DNA of 64,000 nucleotides from Orychophragmus violaceus (lineage: Eukaryota > Streptophyta > Magnoliopsida > Brassicales > Brassicaceae). The notes under the pieces are model-generated. The model had not been told where the DNA came from and did no database searches. It worked only from the letters and a program-made list of their open reading frames with translations. A program made the position numbers and the translations under genes. This document shows positions 11,271 to 22,997 of the stretch, piece by piece. Each line of letters opens with the position of its first letter. Position 1 is the first letter of the stretch. The DNA is taken from the NCBI GenBank assembly GCA_030180135.1, contig CM058237.1, positions 40,383,126 through 40,447,125 of the forward strand. Reading direction: 5' to 3'.

Positions 11271-13072
11271 ATGACAAGTACCAAAACAAGAGCTGTCCAA
11301 GGGGAGCAAAGCACACAGACCCATCGCTCTGGTAAGGAACCGCTGTTCAGCATGAGGAGGAAGAGGAAATGCTTGAACTCTCAACCAGTAGTGACGAAGA
11401 AATAGGGAAACAGAAAAGGAAGAAAGTGGCAAAGAAACCCGCACAGAAACCAGCAAAGAAACCAACACAGAAGAAGAAGAAGAAGGTCTCTAAGAGCTAC
11501 CCTTTTGGGGAGATACGGACCAAGCTGGAACCATACACGTGGACTGAGACAAAGTTCGGGGATCCCGAAATCTGTAAGAAGCTGGGAATCTATGACGATG
11601 TAATGACTATGCTGCGAGCCATGAGCTTGGAGAGCTTGATGGGAGAAGTCTATCCGGTGTATAGTACACAATGCTATCAATTTATGTGTACGTTTAAGGT
11701 AGTGGAATACATGGATGGACCTTCCGAGGAGAATGGATTTGGACACATAACCTTCATCTGCAATGGGCAAAGGCACTAGATAGGTTTCAAGCAGATATCC
11801 CAGTTACTTGGATTCAGAGATATGTGGGTAAACCAGCTGCCGGAAATTGGACTCCTCCCCACTGTGATGTGGAGCACGATATCCAGGACTCCATACCAGA
11901 CCGGAGAGATGAAGAACTCTGATATTGCGCATCCAGCCATCCGCTATGTGGAGAAGTTACTAGCATACACCTTGTTTGCGAGGAGGGAAAACAACAAGGT
12001 ATTGGAAGAAGGGCTGAGGTTTTTGGCAGTGGGTCTACAGCCGGTAATGACAGAGTTTGATGTCCCGGAGATCAACTACGGGAACTACCATGAGCTGGGT
12101 ATGGTAGGATATTTCATGAAACAATTATCGGCTATGAGAAAGAAGGCATTGAGGTCACATGACAGGACACCGGTGTTCAGATTTGGAGGACTATTGACAC
12201 CGATCTTCAGGGCATTAGGAATCCCGCTGGTCAATGGGAAAGCATCATCAAGGTTGGACGAGAGCCATCTTAACAGAACTTACTTCCTTGCTGGAAAGAT
12301 ACAGGACAGAATCGCTTACACCTTCAGGGCCGGTCCGCGGCAAACCGCGAATGTGCTCTCCCAAACCTGGCCATTACTTCTTTGCGGGACAAGAACAACA
12401 TCATGTTCTCACCTGACCCACGCTACTTCCACAACACCGTTGAAGAACCGCTTGAGTCGCTGAACAAAAGGAAGAAAAGGAAACCACTGAGGGCTCTTCA
12501 CAAGGTATGGGAGAAGGTGCAAGCAGCGGATTAGGTCAAGCTACTGAGCCAGTAGAGGATGCTGAGCAGATCAGACCACCGAGTCCGGTCTACGGGACTG
12601 CCCGTTATCGTCTACATGCTTCCGACGAGGTAATTCAGGGAGCACAGTTGAGGAGGGCTCATAGCTACATCCGAAGTTGGAACGCTGGAACAAGCTTCAG
12701 GATAGGACCATTGGGAAGCTGGTGGATCTTGGACGCAAGACAAAGAAGGTATACAAGGAGAAGACGAAGGCACTGAAGCGTCAGGTTAAGTACATGGCTT
12801 ACATGCTGACAGGGAAGAAGGGGAAGGTGCAAAAGCCTGAAGGATACTCGTCAAGCGAGGAGGAGGCAAGCTTGGAGGATTTCCCGAGGCAGCAGTACCA
12901 AGGAGAAGGTACCAGCTCGTCTAGCAGAGCACCTGGTCGCGCTCCCCTTGATGAGCGACGCCGCAGAGCCAGACGCCACATCCCACCGCCATCACCCGGC
13001 TCCAGCAACGAGTCCCTATCCTTAGGAGAGGAAGAGGACGATACCACACCTCCTTACTACTTTTGTACATAG
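11271..13072 (+). pseudogene. Athila ORF-1-like (envelope-position) region, broken
   Basis: Downstream ORF region of the Athila element. A lysine-rich N-terminal stretch (KKPAQKPAKKPTQKKKKK) is followed by a segment typical of the ATHILA ORF-1 family, with GIPLVNGKASSRLDESHLNR near 12220-12270, and an acidic, serine-rich tail ending at 13072. Coding moves between frames: TAG at 11777-11779, then indels near 12340, 12500 and 12680. ATG 11271 is a plausible start, but it is out of frame with the main part. No convincing transmembrane helix or signal peptide is seen, so an envelope role is not supported here. Confidence 0.75.
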
Positions 13073-14550
13073 TCTTTTACCATCTTTAGCTCTCCTAGAT
13101 TTGCTTTCACACCGAGACGGTGTGAAGTAAGTTTGGGGGGGGGGGTGATCATCTAATCATTTTCTTTTTGTTTTATCTTCATGATTGAGTCTTTTACTTT
13201 TGTGTGATGCATTGCGAATAGTTATGCTTTTGAAAAAAAAAACCAAAATTTTTTTTGAAAAATTTGAAAAAAAGAAAGAAAGAGAGAGCATTTAGTTTCA
13301 TATTTGTCGCTTTCTTAGGATCGAGTCTAGTAGCATTCTAGGAAGCATTTGCATAGGAGACAATGATATAAATGCCTTGCAAGAAATCTAGATTTTAGAA
13401 CTCAATATGATGCCCTTGTTAATCATACCATGTTGCTTAAACATCTCTTAAAACACTTGTAAATTTCGAGCTTTGATCACACCACTCCAATCCGTTAGTC
13501 AAGTAGGATACCATCAACTTTGAAACCAACTCACTTATTGGATTTAAATGAATTTAACCTTCTCACTTATGGGTTTTAGATGCTTGATCATGGTCACTAC
13601 ATACACATTTGGATTATCTTTACCTCATTTTACCACTCTTTGTTAATCCAAGTGGTCATTCTCACTCTTAGATTGGTTTCCACACCCTATTACCCTACCC
13701 TTTTCTTTCAAACCTACATTGAATTGATTGAGTGAGGCCTCTTTTTGATAATGCTAACATGTGCAAAAGGTTAAAAGTATGAGAACGACAATGATTAGCT
13801 CTCATAGGCTAGTCTAGGAGTTCACATATTGGTTTAGCATTTGGGGTATAAGCACTTGAAATGGGATTGGGAATGAGAAAAAAAAAAGTGAAATGGGGAG
13901 TAAAATAATAAAAGACCAATGGCTTGTAAAAAGAAAAGGGAAACACTTGGGAAAGAGACATGAAATGGGAAAACTCTAAGTGCAAAATAAAAATGAGGTT
14001 GAAAGATAAAGAGTTTAAAGAAAAGATTAACTTCTCAAGACCCAAAAATGAAAAAAGTCAAAATGGTTGAGTTAGAGAATGAAGGGAGATTAGCTAATTG
14101 GGAATGGGAAACACTTTGGGTAAGATTTTGAGAGCTAAGAATTGTATGCATGAATTGTTCTTGTCTTGCCACATTTTGCTTAATGTCTAGCATTCCTTTT
14201 TCTTGAGAGTTAGCCACCAAAATAAGAGATAAAAGCCTTCCTCTAAACACCATTTGAAGCCTTTTAATGCCAAGACGATTGATTGAGATCTAATCCCCAT
14301 TTGTGAGACTTCACTTTGATAAGATGAATGAATGTAAGAGTTGGTGGAATGTTGAGTGGTTGAATCTTGACAATGTGCTTAAGAGAATAAAATTTGGTGT
14401 GTTGATAAGCCTAGAGAAATTAGAGTGGATTAGATAGTTTGTTTGTGCAACATGTTATTATTTTCTAAGGACATCATATTGAAGTCTTGCTAGATTTCTT
14501 TAGTTATGAGTCTCCAACTTTAAACCTCTCCCCTTTGTTCTTATTGTTGT

Positions 14551-14568
14551 TTGCTTGAGGACAAGCAA
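14551..14568 (+). promoter_or_regulatory. Hairpin upstream of the Athila PPT
   Basis: TTGCTTGAGGACAAGCAA is a perfect 7-bp inverted repeat around a 4-base loop, 8 bases before the PPT. The same stem with loop AGGG occurs at the same place in GP1 (about 33788) and GP2 (about 58240), which are otherwise different sequences. It is probably a conserved RNA or reverse-transcription element. Confidence 0.7.
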
Positions 14569-14575
14569 GGAAACA

Positions 14576-14588
14576 AGTTTGGGGGAGT
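14576..14588 (+). other. Athila polypurine tract
   Basis: AGTTTGGGGGAGT lies directly before the 3' LTR. This is the expected position of the plus-strand primer. Confidence 0.8.
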
Positions 14589-16112
14589 TAATGTGTTGTG
14601 TTTTTGAGTGTTTTTAGGCATGATTAAGAGTGTGATTTAGCTTTAGGAAAAGTATTTAGACAACATTATTGTGTCTTAGCTTTAGGTTAGTGCATTTAGG
14701 CATCATTAGGTTTGGTTTGCTTTGTTTCTTCTTTTTGTAGGTGGTGGATGACCTAAAGAAGCACCAAGGGACAATGGAGGAGGTAGGGACCAAAAGAGCA
14801 CCCGAACAAGGTGGAAAAACAGCTAAGGGTCGAGGAAGGAACTCACAGCGAGGTGCCACAGCGGCCTACCCAGGCCGCTATGAAGGATCCGCGGAAGCGC
14901 CATTTCTCCAGCGGCCTGCGCAGCGGCCAACCCAGGCCGCTGTGACCTCACAGCGGGGTGCCATAGCGGCCTCCCCAGGCCGCTATGAAGGATCTGCGGA
15001 AGACCAATTTCTCCAGCGGCCTGTGCAGCGACTAACCCGGGCCGCTGTGACCTCATAGCGGGGTGCCATAGCGGCCTACCCAGGCCGCTGTGAACCCACT
15101 TTTTCACACATGCCACTTTTTCTTTTTGCTTTCGGCTTGTAGACCACCCCATGTGTTTGTGGTCGACCATTGCACGTTTTTTAGATCTATTTAAGGGCTC
15201 TTAGTGTGTATGAAGAGCCATATCACTTCTTGTAAACAATTACTTCAAACAATTTAGTTTTCTTGATCTTTTATGCAATTTGAGTTGTGTTATTGAGTTC
15301 TTCTTTGAGTTCTTCTTATTTATATTGTTAAATCATGTCTTGTTTGGTGATTGCTATGGCTAGTGAGTAGTTTCCTTTAAGTTTCTGGGTTTGAGTTAAG
15401 GTAAGGGTGATCTAGAAATGGTTTAGGTTGTTTAAAAACTTAGGAATATTGGTTTCTTACTTGTTTGAAGTTCTTAATGCTAGGATTGAAATGGCCAATC
15501 AACTCCTTGATCTTAAATGTTGCTAGCACCGAGAGGTGTAGTTTATGTTTGAATCTCTATCAAGTGCTTTACATTCTTAACCAATGAGAATTGATGTTTA
15601 AGTTGTTTAGTGGTAGTAAGAACTTGATCTTATTGCATATCTATCTTGAAATTGCAAACGAGAGTTGATGTTAATGCTTGATAGGTGTAGGGTTATTATC
15701 ACGAGAGTGGAGTAACTTGAATCGTCGTTCTTAGCCTAAAAATTCACCCATTGTTTGTTAAATGCTTTTGAACTAAGTAATGATCGCCCAAACCAAAAAC
15801 TCAACCCAAGGAACTTAGATTTTAATCAATTGTTTTTCAATCAACTTATTGCTCTGTTTATGTTCTGTTTTTGCTCTGTTTTAAACTCACCATTGTTACC
15901 ATTAGCAAGTTTAATCATGTTTGGAATTTGGTTCTATTGTTAGTCTTTAGATATAAAACCCACAAACTTATTTGGTTGCACTTAGATTAAGAGAACACTT
16001 GCATTCTTAGTGCGTTTAATCACCCGAGTGGATTGACACCTCAAAACTGTAACGACTAGGTTGTGGACTTGCAACTGAAGTAAGTGAAGAGGAACTGATT
16101 TTTATCATAACA
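14589..16112 (+). repeat. Athila 3' LTR (1524 bp)
   Basis: Same length as the 5' LTR and about 98 percent identical by eye. It starts TAATGTG, so the terminal TG has mutated, and ends CATAACA. It is followed by the GGATG target duplication at 16113-16117. The 105-bp repeat lies at 14843-15092. Confidence 0.95.
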
Positions 16113-18403
16113 GGATGGCTCAGGTGGAGTATCTTGGACACATGATTTCTGCTAAGGGTGTTGCCACTAATATGACTAAGACAGAGGCAATGAAGAGTTG
16201 GCCTACTCCGAAGACAGTGAAGCAATTACGGGGATTTTTGGGTCTGACTGGATACTACCGTCGGTTTGTAAGAGATTATGGTACTATTGCTAGACCACTG
16301 ACGAATCTTTTGAAGAAAGACCAGTTCCTGTGGGGTGAGGAGGCTCAGATTGCGTTTGAGCAGTTGAAGGAGGCGATGTGTTCTGCTCCTGTTTTGGCAT
16401 TGCCTGATTTTGATCAGGTGTTTATCGTAGAATCTGATGCATCTGGCTTTGGGTTAGGAGCAGTGTTAATGCAAGGCAAAAAGCCTATCGCATTCTTTAG
16501 TCATGCATTAACACCAAGAGAGCAGTTAAAGCCAGCATATGAGCGGGAATTAATGGCTGTAGTCATGACGGTTCAAAAGTGGAAGCATTATCTGTTGGGT
16601 AGACAATTTGTGGTTCATACTGACCAACGAAGCTTGAAGTTCTTATTGGAGCAGAAGGAGGTTAACATGGAGTATGACTTCGAGATTTTCTATCAGCCGG
16701 GATGTGAGAATAAGGCAGCGGATGGTCTGTCTCGGAGCATGGATAGTAGTGGTGTTGTCCTGCATACTCTGTTGCTTTCTCTAACAGTTCCTGAGGTGTT
16801 GCAGATTCAGGAAATTTACCAAGAGATTGCTGAGGATGCAGGAATTCAGTCGTTGATGACTCAGTTACGTGACCAGACACTGGTTAATCCGCATTACCAG
16901 ATTATTGAGGGACGATTATGGTACAAGAGGCGTCTGGTCATTCCGTCTACTTCCCGTGTCATTCCGTTGTTGTTGCGTGAGTATCATGATAGTCGGATTG
17001 GTGGTCATTCCGGAGTGCTGAAGACAATGAAAAGAGTACAAAAGGTGTTTCATTGGCAAGGTATGCTCCGCATGGTGCAGCAGTATGTGGCGGAGTGTAC
17101 TGTTTGCCAAACACATAAGTACTCAACGTTATCTCCGGCGGGGCTGTTGCAACCATTACCAATTCCAGACCGGGTATGGGATGACATTTCGCTTGATTTC
17201 ATTGAAGGATTACCTACTTCTCAGGGGTTTAATGTGATTCTGGTTGTGGTTGATCGTCTGAGCAAGTATGCGCATTTCCTTGCTTTGAAACATCCTTTTT
17301 CGACATTTGATGTGGCTAATCGGTTCATTGCTGAGGTCGTACGGTTGCATGGTTTTCCTCGTAGCATGGTCTCGGATAGAGACAGTATATTCATGAGTGC
17401 TTTTTGGTCTGAGGTGTTTCGGTTGGCAGACACTAAGCTGAAGTATAGTACTTCTTACCATCCTCAAACGGATGGTCAAACGGAGGTGTTGAATCAGTGT
17501 TTGGAGACTTATTTGCGATGTTTTGCATCTAATCATCCTCGTACATGGCATCGGTTCTTGGCATGGGCAGAGTTGTGGTATAACACTTCATACCATACTT
17601 CTCTCAAGACTACTCCATTCCATGTGGTTTATGGTCGAGAACCGCCCACTATTGTCCGTTATGAAGAAGGGTCGACGAAGAATTATGAGTTGGAGGTAGC
17701 ATTACGAGAGCGAGACTTGTTGTTAGCTCATGTGAAGGAGAATTTGGCAAGGGCTCAGGAGTTGATGAAGAAGGCTGCTGACAAGCACCGTAGAGATGTA
17801 GAATTTGCTGTGGGTACGTTGGTGTATCTGAAGTTGCGTCCCTATAGGCAACAGACGGTGGCTCGGAGGTTCTGTCCAAAGCTGGCAGCCAAGTTTTATG
17901 GACCGTTTGAGATTTTGGCACGGGTTGGTAAAGCTGCTTACAAGTTGAAGTTACCACCAGAATCTCGTATTCACCCGGTGTTTCATATTTCCCAGCTTAA
18001 GGAAGCACTTGGCAGTAAGTGTATGTTACAACCGGTTTTGTCGAGGGATACTGACTTGGTTGAGAGTATTTCGGAGCCAGAGAAGGTGTTGGCTACTCGT
18101 TATGACGGTGCTGGACTGTTGGAATTACTGATTCAATGGTGTGATCGCCCATCTCATGATAATACTTGGATGTTGTATTCTGAGTTTACCCGCCAGTTTC
18201 CTTCTTTCAAGATTGAGGGCAATCATGATGTCAAAGGGAGGAGTATTGATAAGTATCAAAGGGCTTATACTAGATTAATGAAGAAATGTGCAGAGTTGGG
18301 TGAAGCTGATATAGCTGGTACGAGTAAAGCAAAGACTGGAGTTCAATTAGAGGCTTTGCTGTTACTCGCTAATAAGAAGGATGGCGCAACAGGAGAACTA
18401 TAA
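16113..18403 (+). pseudogene. Chromovirus pol, second part: RT end, RNase H, integrase, chromodomain
   Basis: A long open frame with no internal stop. The ATG at 16115 is only the point where the frame re-emerges after the nested Athila and is not a real start. Order: RT connection (LGHMIS, RGFLGLTGYYRRF), RNase H (VESDASGFGLGAVL near 16430, HTDQRSLKFLLEQ), H2C2 zinc region (HDSRIGGHSG to CTVCQTHK, 16990-17110), and integrase core (DFIEGLPTS; SDRDSIF; YHPQTDGQTEV). A C-terminal chromodomain-like stretch follows at about 18080-18220, with incomplete aromatic cage residues. The end of the frame overlaps the 3' LTR. It is separated from its N-terminal half, so it is non-functional in place. Confidence 0.9.
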
Positions 18404-18595
18404 ATACTCTTGTTCTTAATATTTTCATTCTTCATGTTTGTTATGTGTATAAACTCAGACGCTATGAGTCGAGTGAGATCGTGATGAGATCTCTTAGCTG
18501 ATTGCTTCTTCCTTTGTAATCAGAGATACACATTTACAGATATCAATTCAGTATTATTCAGTCATTTGAGAGTTACATGGATCCTAATTCTATCA
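18247..18595 (+). repeat. Probable chromovirus 3' LTR (349 bp)
   Basis: Preceded by a purine tract (CAAAGGGAGGAG, about 18234-18244). It starts TGATA and ends TATCA, a 5-bp terminal inverted repeat as in LTRs. It contains a TATA-like CTATAAATA at 18400. There is no 5' partner in the window, so the boundaries are inferred. The pol frame runs into it until 18403. Confidence 0.6.
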
Positions 18596-19301
18596 CCATA
18601 CTTCTCACACGCTCGGGCTCACTTTTAAGGAGAAGGAACAAATGTTTCACTAAGTAACTTTTTATGTGTCCACGGACCTTTGATCTAAGCCACATGTTAT
18701 ATTGACGACCACAATGTTGAAAGAACGGTCGCAAAAATTAACCTCCACAGTCGGCTTATATCCTTGAGGTAACACTGAAGCCTGGCCCGTCTTAACCGTC
18801 TGCACAAGGATTAGGATCTTATTGTTATTAAGTCACATGCGGTCTCATGACCGTGTTGTGTTGAGTCTGAGTGTTGTTACACGTTAGGATTCATCGAGTC
18901 TCCAAGACTTAGATATATATAGTGTGGTGTGGAGTCCGCTTCCAACATACCAAAATATGTATATCTTTTTCGTGGTATATCATTTGGTCTTTGTAAGAAA
19001 TATGTAAGCAATTTCTACAACTAAGTTTAAATTCTACTAAGCATCTGCAAAATGTAATTGGAGTTCAAAATATAATATTAAAAGATTATTCTAAAGAGTT
19101 AGATAAATTCTTCGACCTACATTTCCTTGCACACATTCGTCCACAATTATTTCAACATAATTCAAATGATGTTTAGATTGTCCGGAACGCTTAAAACATA
19201 TATAGTCTAACTCCATGGAAATAACAAGTGTGAAACATCTTAACCGATTCTGAAATGATTATTGAACCTAACCGATTTTAAAATCAAATGTTTCCACCTA
19301 A
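18596..19301. other. Unassigned spacer between chromovirus and MULE
   Basis: No open frame, RNA gene or clear repeat boundary was recognised. It is AT-rich and may be old degraded transposon sequence. It ends in the 9-bp MULE target duplication GTAATCTAT at 19302-19310. Confidence 0.5.
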
Positions 19302-19310
19302 GTAATCTAT

Positions 19311-19399
19311 GGGAAAATGAGCTATTTCCACATGATAACTATATATATAGCATCAGATCCACACCGAACTATTGCCTCAATCTATATAGCCACAATAAC
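19311..19399 (+). repeat. MULE left TIR
   Basis: Inverted copy of 22900-22988 with only a few mismatches by eye, such as TGAGC/CGAGT near the tip and ACACC/ACATC inside. The tip is GGGAAAATGAG. Confidence 0.9.
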
Positions 19400-19671
19400 T
19401 ATAATATGATTCTAATTTCACCCGAATTATTAGTTCGAAATCCAGTTGCCCATAACGTCAAATTTCGTTGGTTTTCCTACGAACCATTGACCTAGCCTTC
19501 AAACCAATTAAACCAAACCGCGATACCTGACACAAAAATGAAATTATAACCCGACCCGACTCTAAAACCCGACCTAAAACCCGAATTAAAACCTTGTGTG
19601 TCGTTCTCTTCCTTTCTTCCCCAATTATGTAAATTTCAAAATTTTAGAACCTCCCCAATTTGAAGATAGGG

Positions 19672-20116
19672 ATGTCTGGAGCTTCTAGCCACGTTTCTAA
19701 CAACTCAAATGGAGCAGGCAGTAGTCGGCGAAGAAGCGGAAGGTTCATTGGCGTGCCGAATAAATATTGGTGTGGAGAGCAAATCGTTTCGTTGATGTCT
19801 AGTTCAAAGCACAATCCTTACCGGAGATACTTTCGTTGCTCTTTCGCAGTTGCTCATAAGGTAATATGGAAGAATTTATGCTCCATTCTTTAGATTTCGA
19901 TATAAGTTAACCGTATTGATGATTCTGAGAATTTCGTTATGGTAGCTTGTGAATGATAATCACATATTTAAGTGGGTTGATGAAGCACTTTTGAATGAGG
20001 TTGAGACATTGCAATTCAAAACAGTGAAGCTAGAGCAAGATTTGAAGGATATTGCAAGAGAGCGTGAGGTGTTTGAGAAGATGCTTGTGAATGAAACAAT
20101 GCATTATACATTATAA
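19672..20116 (+). CDS. MULE passenger gene: GRF-type zinc-finger-like protein with coiled-coil tail
   Basis: Two exons, 19672-19860 and 19946-20116, joined across a GT...AG intron, give about 119 residues. Exon 1 has a serine-rich start followed by VPNKYWCGEQIVSLMSSSK and NPYRRYFRC, resembling the GRF zinc finger (cysteines, NPxRRxxRC). Exon 2 has FKWVDEALLNE, as in small plant GRF proteins, then a charged helical stretch likely to form a coiled coil. GRF fingers generally bind nucleic acids. It lies wholly inside the MULE and is convergent with the transposase. Its last 13 bases overlap the 3' end of the transposase frame. It could be a second MULE gene or a captured host gene; both exons are open. 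Confidence 0.6.
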
Positions 20117-22550
20117 GGCAGCTCACAAACCTGAGTTGTGTTCTTCTTATGAAAACGGAAGTTATGATCAGCAACACTGCATATTCCACAATGCATTATA
20201 CGCTTCTTCTGCTTTGGTTGCTTCTTGGTTGGAGACTCGTTAACGCCCTTTTTTCTTGTCTTGTCTGCTTTAGTAACTTTCTTCTTACTTGGTTCATTAG
20301 GTTCATCAGGTTTTGTTGGAACGTGGATGTCTGGAGCACTAGTCTGAGGCCAAAACGGAGCTCCTCTCACGGGTACAAGTCCTTCTACGTAGTTCCTCCT
20401 CCATGTTGATGTGCGAAACCAGTGACAAACGAAGTTTTCAGGTCTCAACTTCTTAGAAAGCATTACACCATAAGCATGCTCGCATGGAATTCCACAAATC
20501 TGAAACTTCAAGCGTGTGCAAGTCCTCTTCTCTAAATTAACACGGTAAGCACAACCACTTACTCTTGCTTCAAAGTCACCGTTTGTGCTTCTTGTCACTT
20601 TACACTCTGAGGCTTTCTTGTGTTCTTTAGCTAAGAACTTACTAACATAAGGAGTGCACGAACCTGAAAAATATGTATACAATTTAAAAAAAAACGAAGA
20701 GAGCTTGTCAATATCAATAATGTATACAATGTATACGATGTAAGATCTTGTCAAAGCCAATAAACTATAATTTTATTCACTATTACTAATTTACTATAAA
20801 GCATCGGTAACAAGTGTTAAAGGCAAAAAAGAGCCACCAAAGGGACAACTACTGATCCTCAAAGCCTTTATGCTCGGGTAAGAAAACGTGTGAATAAACA
20901 ATTTGCAATAACTGAAAGTTTTAGTGGGTTTGTAATTAATTATGGTAATGATTTTTGCAGAGAAGATTAACAAAAGGCTCAAGATGCTAAAATCATATGC
21001 ATAAAGTACGAAACAAAAATACCTTCGTGTGTATGTGAGGTTACTGATCTTTTTGCAATTCGAGCCATTGCAAGTCTTGTTATTGTTTCCAACATAGGAA
21101 CAAACGGTTTCTCTCTTGCCTTGTTTATGGTACTGTTGAATGACTCTGTCGAATTGTTTTTGAAATCTTCACAATAATTTCCTTGCTTGAAAAATGCCCT
21201 GCACCATGTTTCCGGCTTACTCTTGATCACATAATCGTAGACACCTGTGTCATAGCATCTAATTCTGTCCAGCCGTGCTTTGTACTGCGCCTCGTTATAG
21301 CTCCATGCTAAGTACCAAATCATTGGCTTCATGTCTTTCTTACCAGGAAATTTTGATTTCAGATTCCCGTATATGTGTTTAACACACATTCTATGCTCCA
21401 TTTTGGGCAATTCTGTCTTCACTGCGCTAATCAACCCCTACATCCATCAAGTACAACATACAACTAATAAAAACGCAGATAGATCATCATATATGACTAA
21501 GTAAAACTCGTGTAACCATTACCTTCTGACGGTCGGACACCAAGATGAAGCCATCGCCATCTTTAAGATCCAAGTCGAACTTCAAATTACTCACAAACCA
21601 AGACCAGTTTTCTGTGTTTTCCACTTGAACCACACCCCAAGCAATTGGATAAATTGCATTATCTGCATCTCTTCCTAATGCCACCAATATCTGTCCCTTG
21701 ACTTTATGTTTAACAAAACAGCCATCTACTCCTATCAAAGGTCTCATTGACTCTTTCCAAGTCCTTCTCAAAACATCATAGCAAACATAAAACCTATTAA
21801 ACTCCTCTTGACCTTTCTCATTTGTCAAAGTATCTATCAAAACCGTAGAATCCTTGTTCGAGTAAGTTAACTCAGCCGCATAATCCTTAAGCTTCGAAAA
21901 CTGATGATCGTATTCCGATTCTATCCATCTCAATGCAGTGTTCCTAGCCGCTTGACATTGTGGTCGAGAAACAGTGAACTTCCACTTTTCGAGGATTTGT
22001 TCTTCGATTTTCTTTGGCATATAGTACTCGGGCTCCTCCCTGATTTGTCTACGAAAAGCCTTGCTATATATGGCACCTTCAGCATCTCACAGTCACCATT
22101 CGGCTCACAGCTATGAGTATTAACGAACAACCTAACTTTCCAGACATTATCTTTTGGCAATGTGGCACAGTAGATTTGCCATTTACACTCAGTTTCACCA
22201 CGACCAACACACTTGAATCCAATTTTTTCCTTATCATACCTGTACTGCTTCAAATTGCGTCCTGTCGTCAAAGCATAATCAAGAACAGTCTCCTTGAATG
22301 CAACGCCATTGAAGAACACTTGATCCTTGAATAATCTTCCATCGCCTCGGGTTGAGTAAGGCTTCGATTTTGGTTGTTTCCTAGAACCTTTCTCTACATC
22401 TTCTTCTTCACTCTCTGGGTACTGGTCATGGCGGATCGAAGGCTCATCTCGAAACTCTTGTATCATCTGCTCGATTTCAACATCATATCGATTTGCTTCT
22501 TCCTCGTCGAAATCACCATCTCCACACTGCGGTCGAACCATTAAAGACAT
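20104..22550 (-). pseudogene. MULE transposase (MURA-like), one frameshift
   Basis: Spliced minus-strand gene, exons about 22550-21523, 21437-21023 and 20663-20104, with GT/AG junctions that keep phase. An acidic N-terminus is followed by a MuDR-type DNA-binding region with TECKWQIYC (22190-22160). The DDE transposase core shows PLIGVDGCFVKHKVKGQIL, VSDRQKGLISAV across intron 1, HIYGNLKSKFPG, and a later ESFNS. Next come the SWIM finger (CGIPCEHAYGV, about 20480) and a terminal C-x2-C...H cluster (CGICSVADHNFRFH). A one-base indel near 22055 shifts frame between KVPYIARLF and the EEPEYYMPKKIEE segment, so this copy is probably inactive unless that is a sequencing error. Confidence 0.88.
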
Positions 22551-22899
22551 GGTAGAGCTCCTGTGACTTCAATCTCGTCTTCCCAGAGGCTCAATTTTGG
22601 ATTCTACACAAGAAATTTTGAGATCGAAATTAGGGTTTGTGATTTTTGGGGGTTTTCGTTCTCGTCGGGATGGGTAACGTAAAACAAAATGGGTCTGGAT
22701 TTTTAGAGCTAAACGGGTCATAATCCGCCTTTAATCAGGTCTAATCGGGTCTGAGATTGGTTAGAAATTGGTTTAAAGATTTCTTAAAAACAGTAAACCA
22801 AAAGAATTATGGTCTGTGTGGTTTTAAGTTTTGATCTTTTAATCTATGGGAGAATAGCTATTTAACTTTAGACTTGTGTGTAAATTGGTATTTAACTAT

Positions 22900-22988
22900 G
22901 TTATCGTGGCTATATAGATTGAGGCAATAGTTCGATGTGGATCTGATGCTATATATATAGTTCTCATGTGGAAATAACTCGTTTTCCC
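22900..22988 (-). repeat. MULE right TIR
   Basis: Inverse of the left TIR. It lies upstream of the transposase start and probably contains its promoter. The GTAATCTAT duplication follows. Confidence 0.9.
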
Positions 22989-22997
22989 GTAATCTAT

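Larger units (their letters stand above)
13073..14588 (+). other. Athila 3' non-coding region
   Basis: Non-coding. It begins with a PPT-like tract (AAGTTT followed by an 11-base G run, about 13128-13146) and an A/T homopolymer patch (13235-13290). A purine-rich stretch (13855-14080) follows, and the region ends with a hairpin and the true PPT just before the 3' LTR. Confidence 0.7.
2587..16112 (+). mobile_element. Complete Athila-lineage LTR retrotransposon, nested in chromovirus
   Basis: A 13,526-bp Ty3/Gypsy element with two 1524-bp LTRs, a 5-bp target duplication (GGATG), a PBS complementary to tRNA-Asp, a PPT, gag-pro-pol, and an Athila ORF-1-like (envelope-position) region. By eye the LTRs differ at roughly 25 positions, so the insertion is fairly recent. 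All coding regions carry stops or frameshifts. The first base pair of the 3' LTR (TA instead of TG at 14589) is mutated. One internal stop is shared with a second copy at 1-1270, suggesting the family was already defective and moved in trans. Confidence 0.95.
1271..18595 (+). mobile_element. Chromovirus (Ty3/Gypsy), 5'-truncated, split by nested Athila
   Basis: Protease to chromodomain part of a chromovirus in two pieces, 1271-2586 and 16113-18595. The nested Athila element (2587-16112) sits between them and is flanked by the 5-bp target duplication GGATG at 2582-2586 and 16113-16117. Reading across the nest gives continuous RT sequence (KKCVFGMAQVEYLGHMI). No gag and no 5' LTR are present; at 1270 the element abuts an unrelated Athila fragment. 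The probable 3' LTR is 18247-18595. Lineage (Tekay-like) is inferred from the RT style and the C-terminal chromodomain-like stretch. Confidence 0.85.
19311..22988 (-). mobile_element. MULE (Mutator-like) transposon with TIRs and 9-bp TSD
   Basis: A 3678-bp element with 89-bp terminal inverted repeats (19311-19399 and 22900-22988) starting GGGAAAA. It is flanked by perfect 9-bp duplications GTAATCTAT at 19302-19310 and 22989-22997, the size typical of Mutator. It encodes a MURA-like transposase on the minus strand and a convergent small gene on the plus strand. Confidence 0.95.

Noticed and set aside
11271..13072. Functional envelope gene in Athila
   Set aside because: Position fits, but there are stops and frameshifts and no clear signal peptide or transmembrane helix.
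16115..16117. ATG as the start of a 762-codon gene
   Set aside because: The ATG lies in the GGATG target duplication; it is the resumed pol frame of the chromovirus after the nested insertion.
18596..19301. Possible host gene or tRNA between chromovirus and MULE
   Set aside because: No long frame, splice pattern or cloverleaf could be found by eye.
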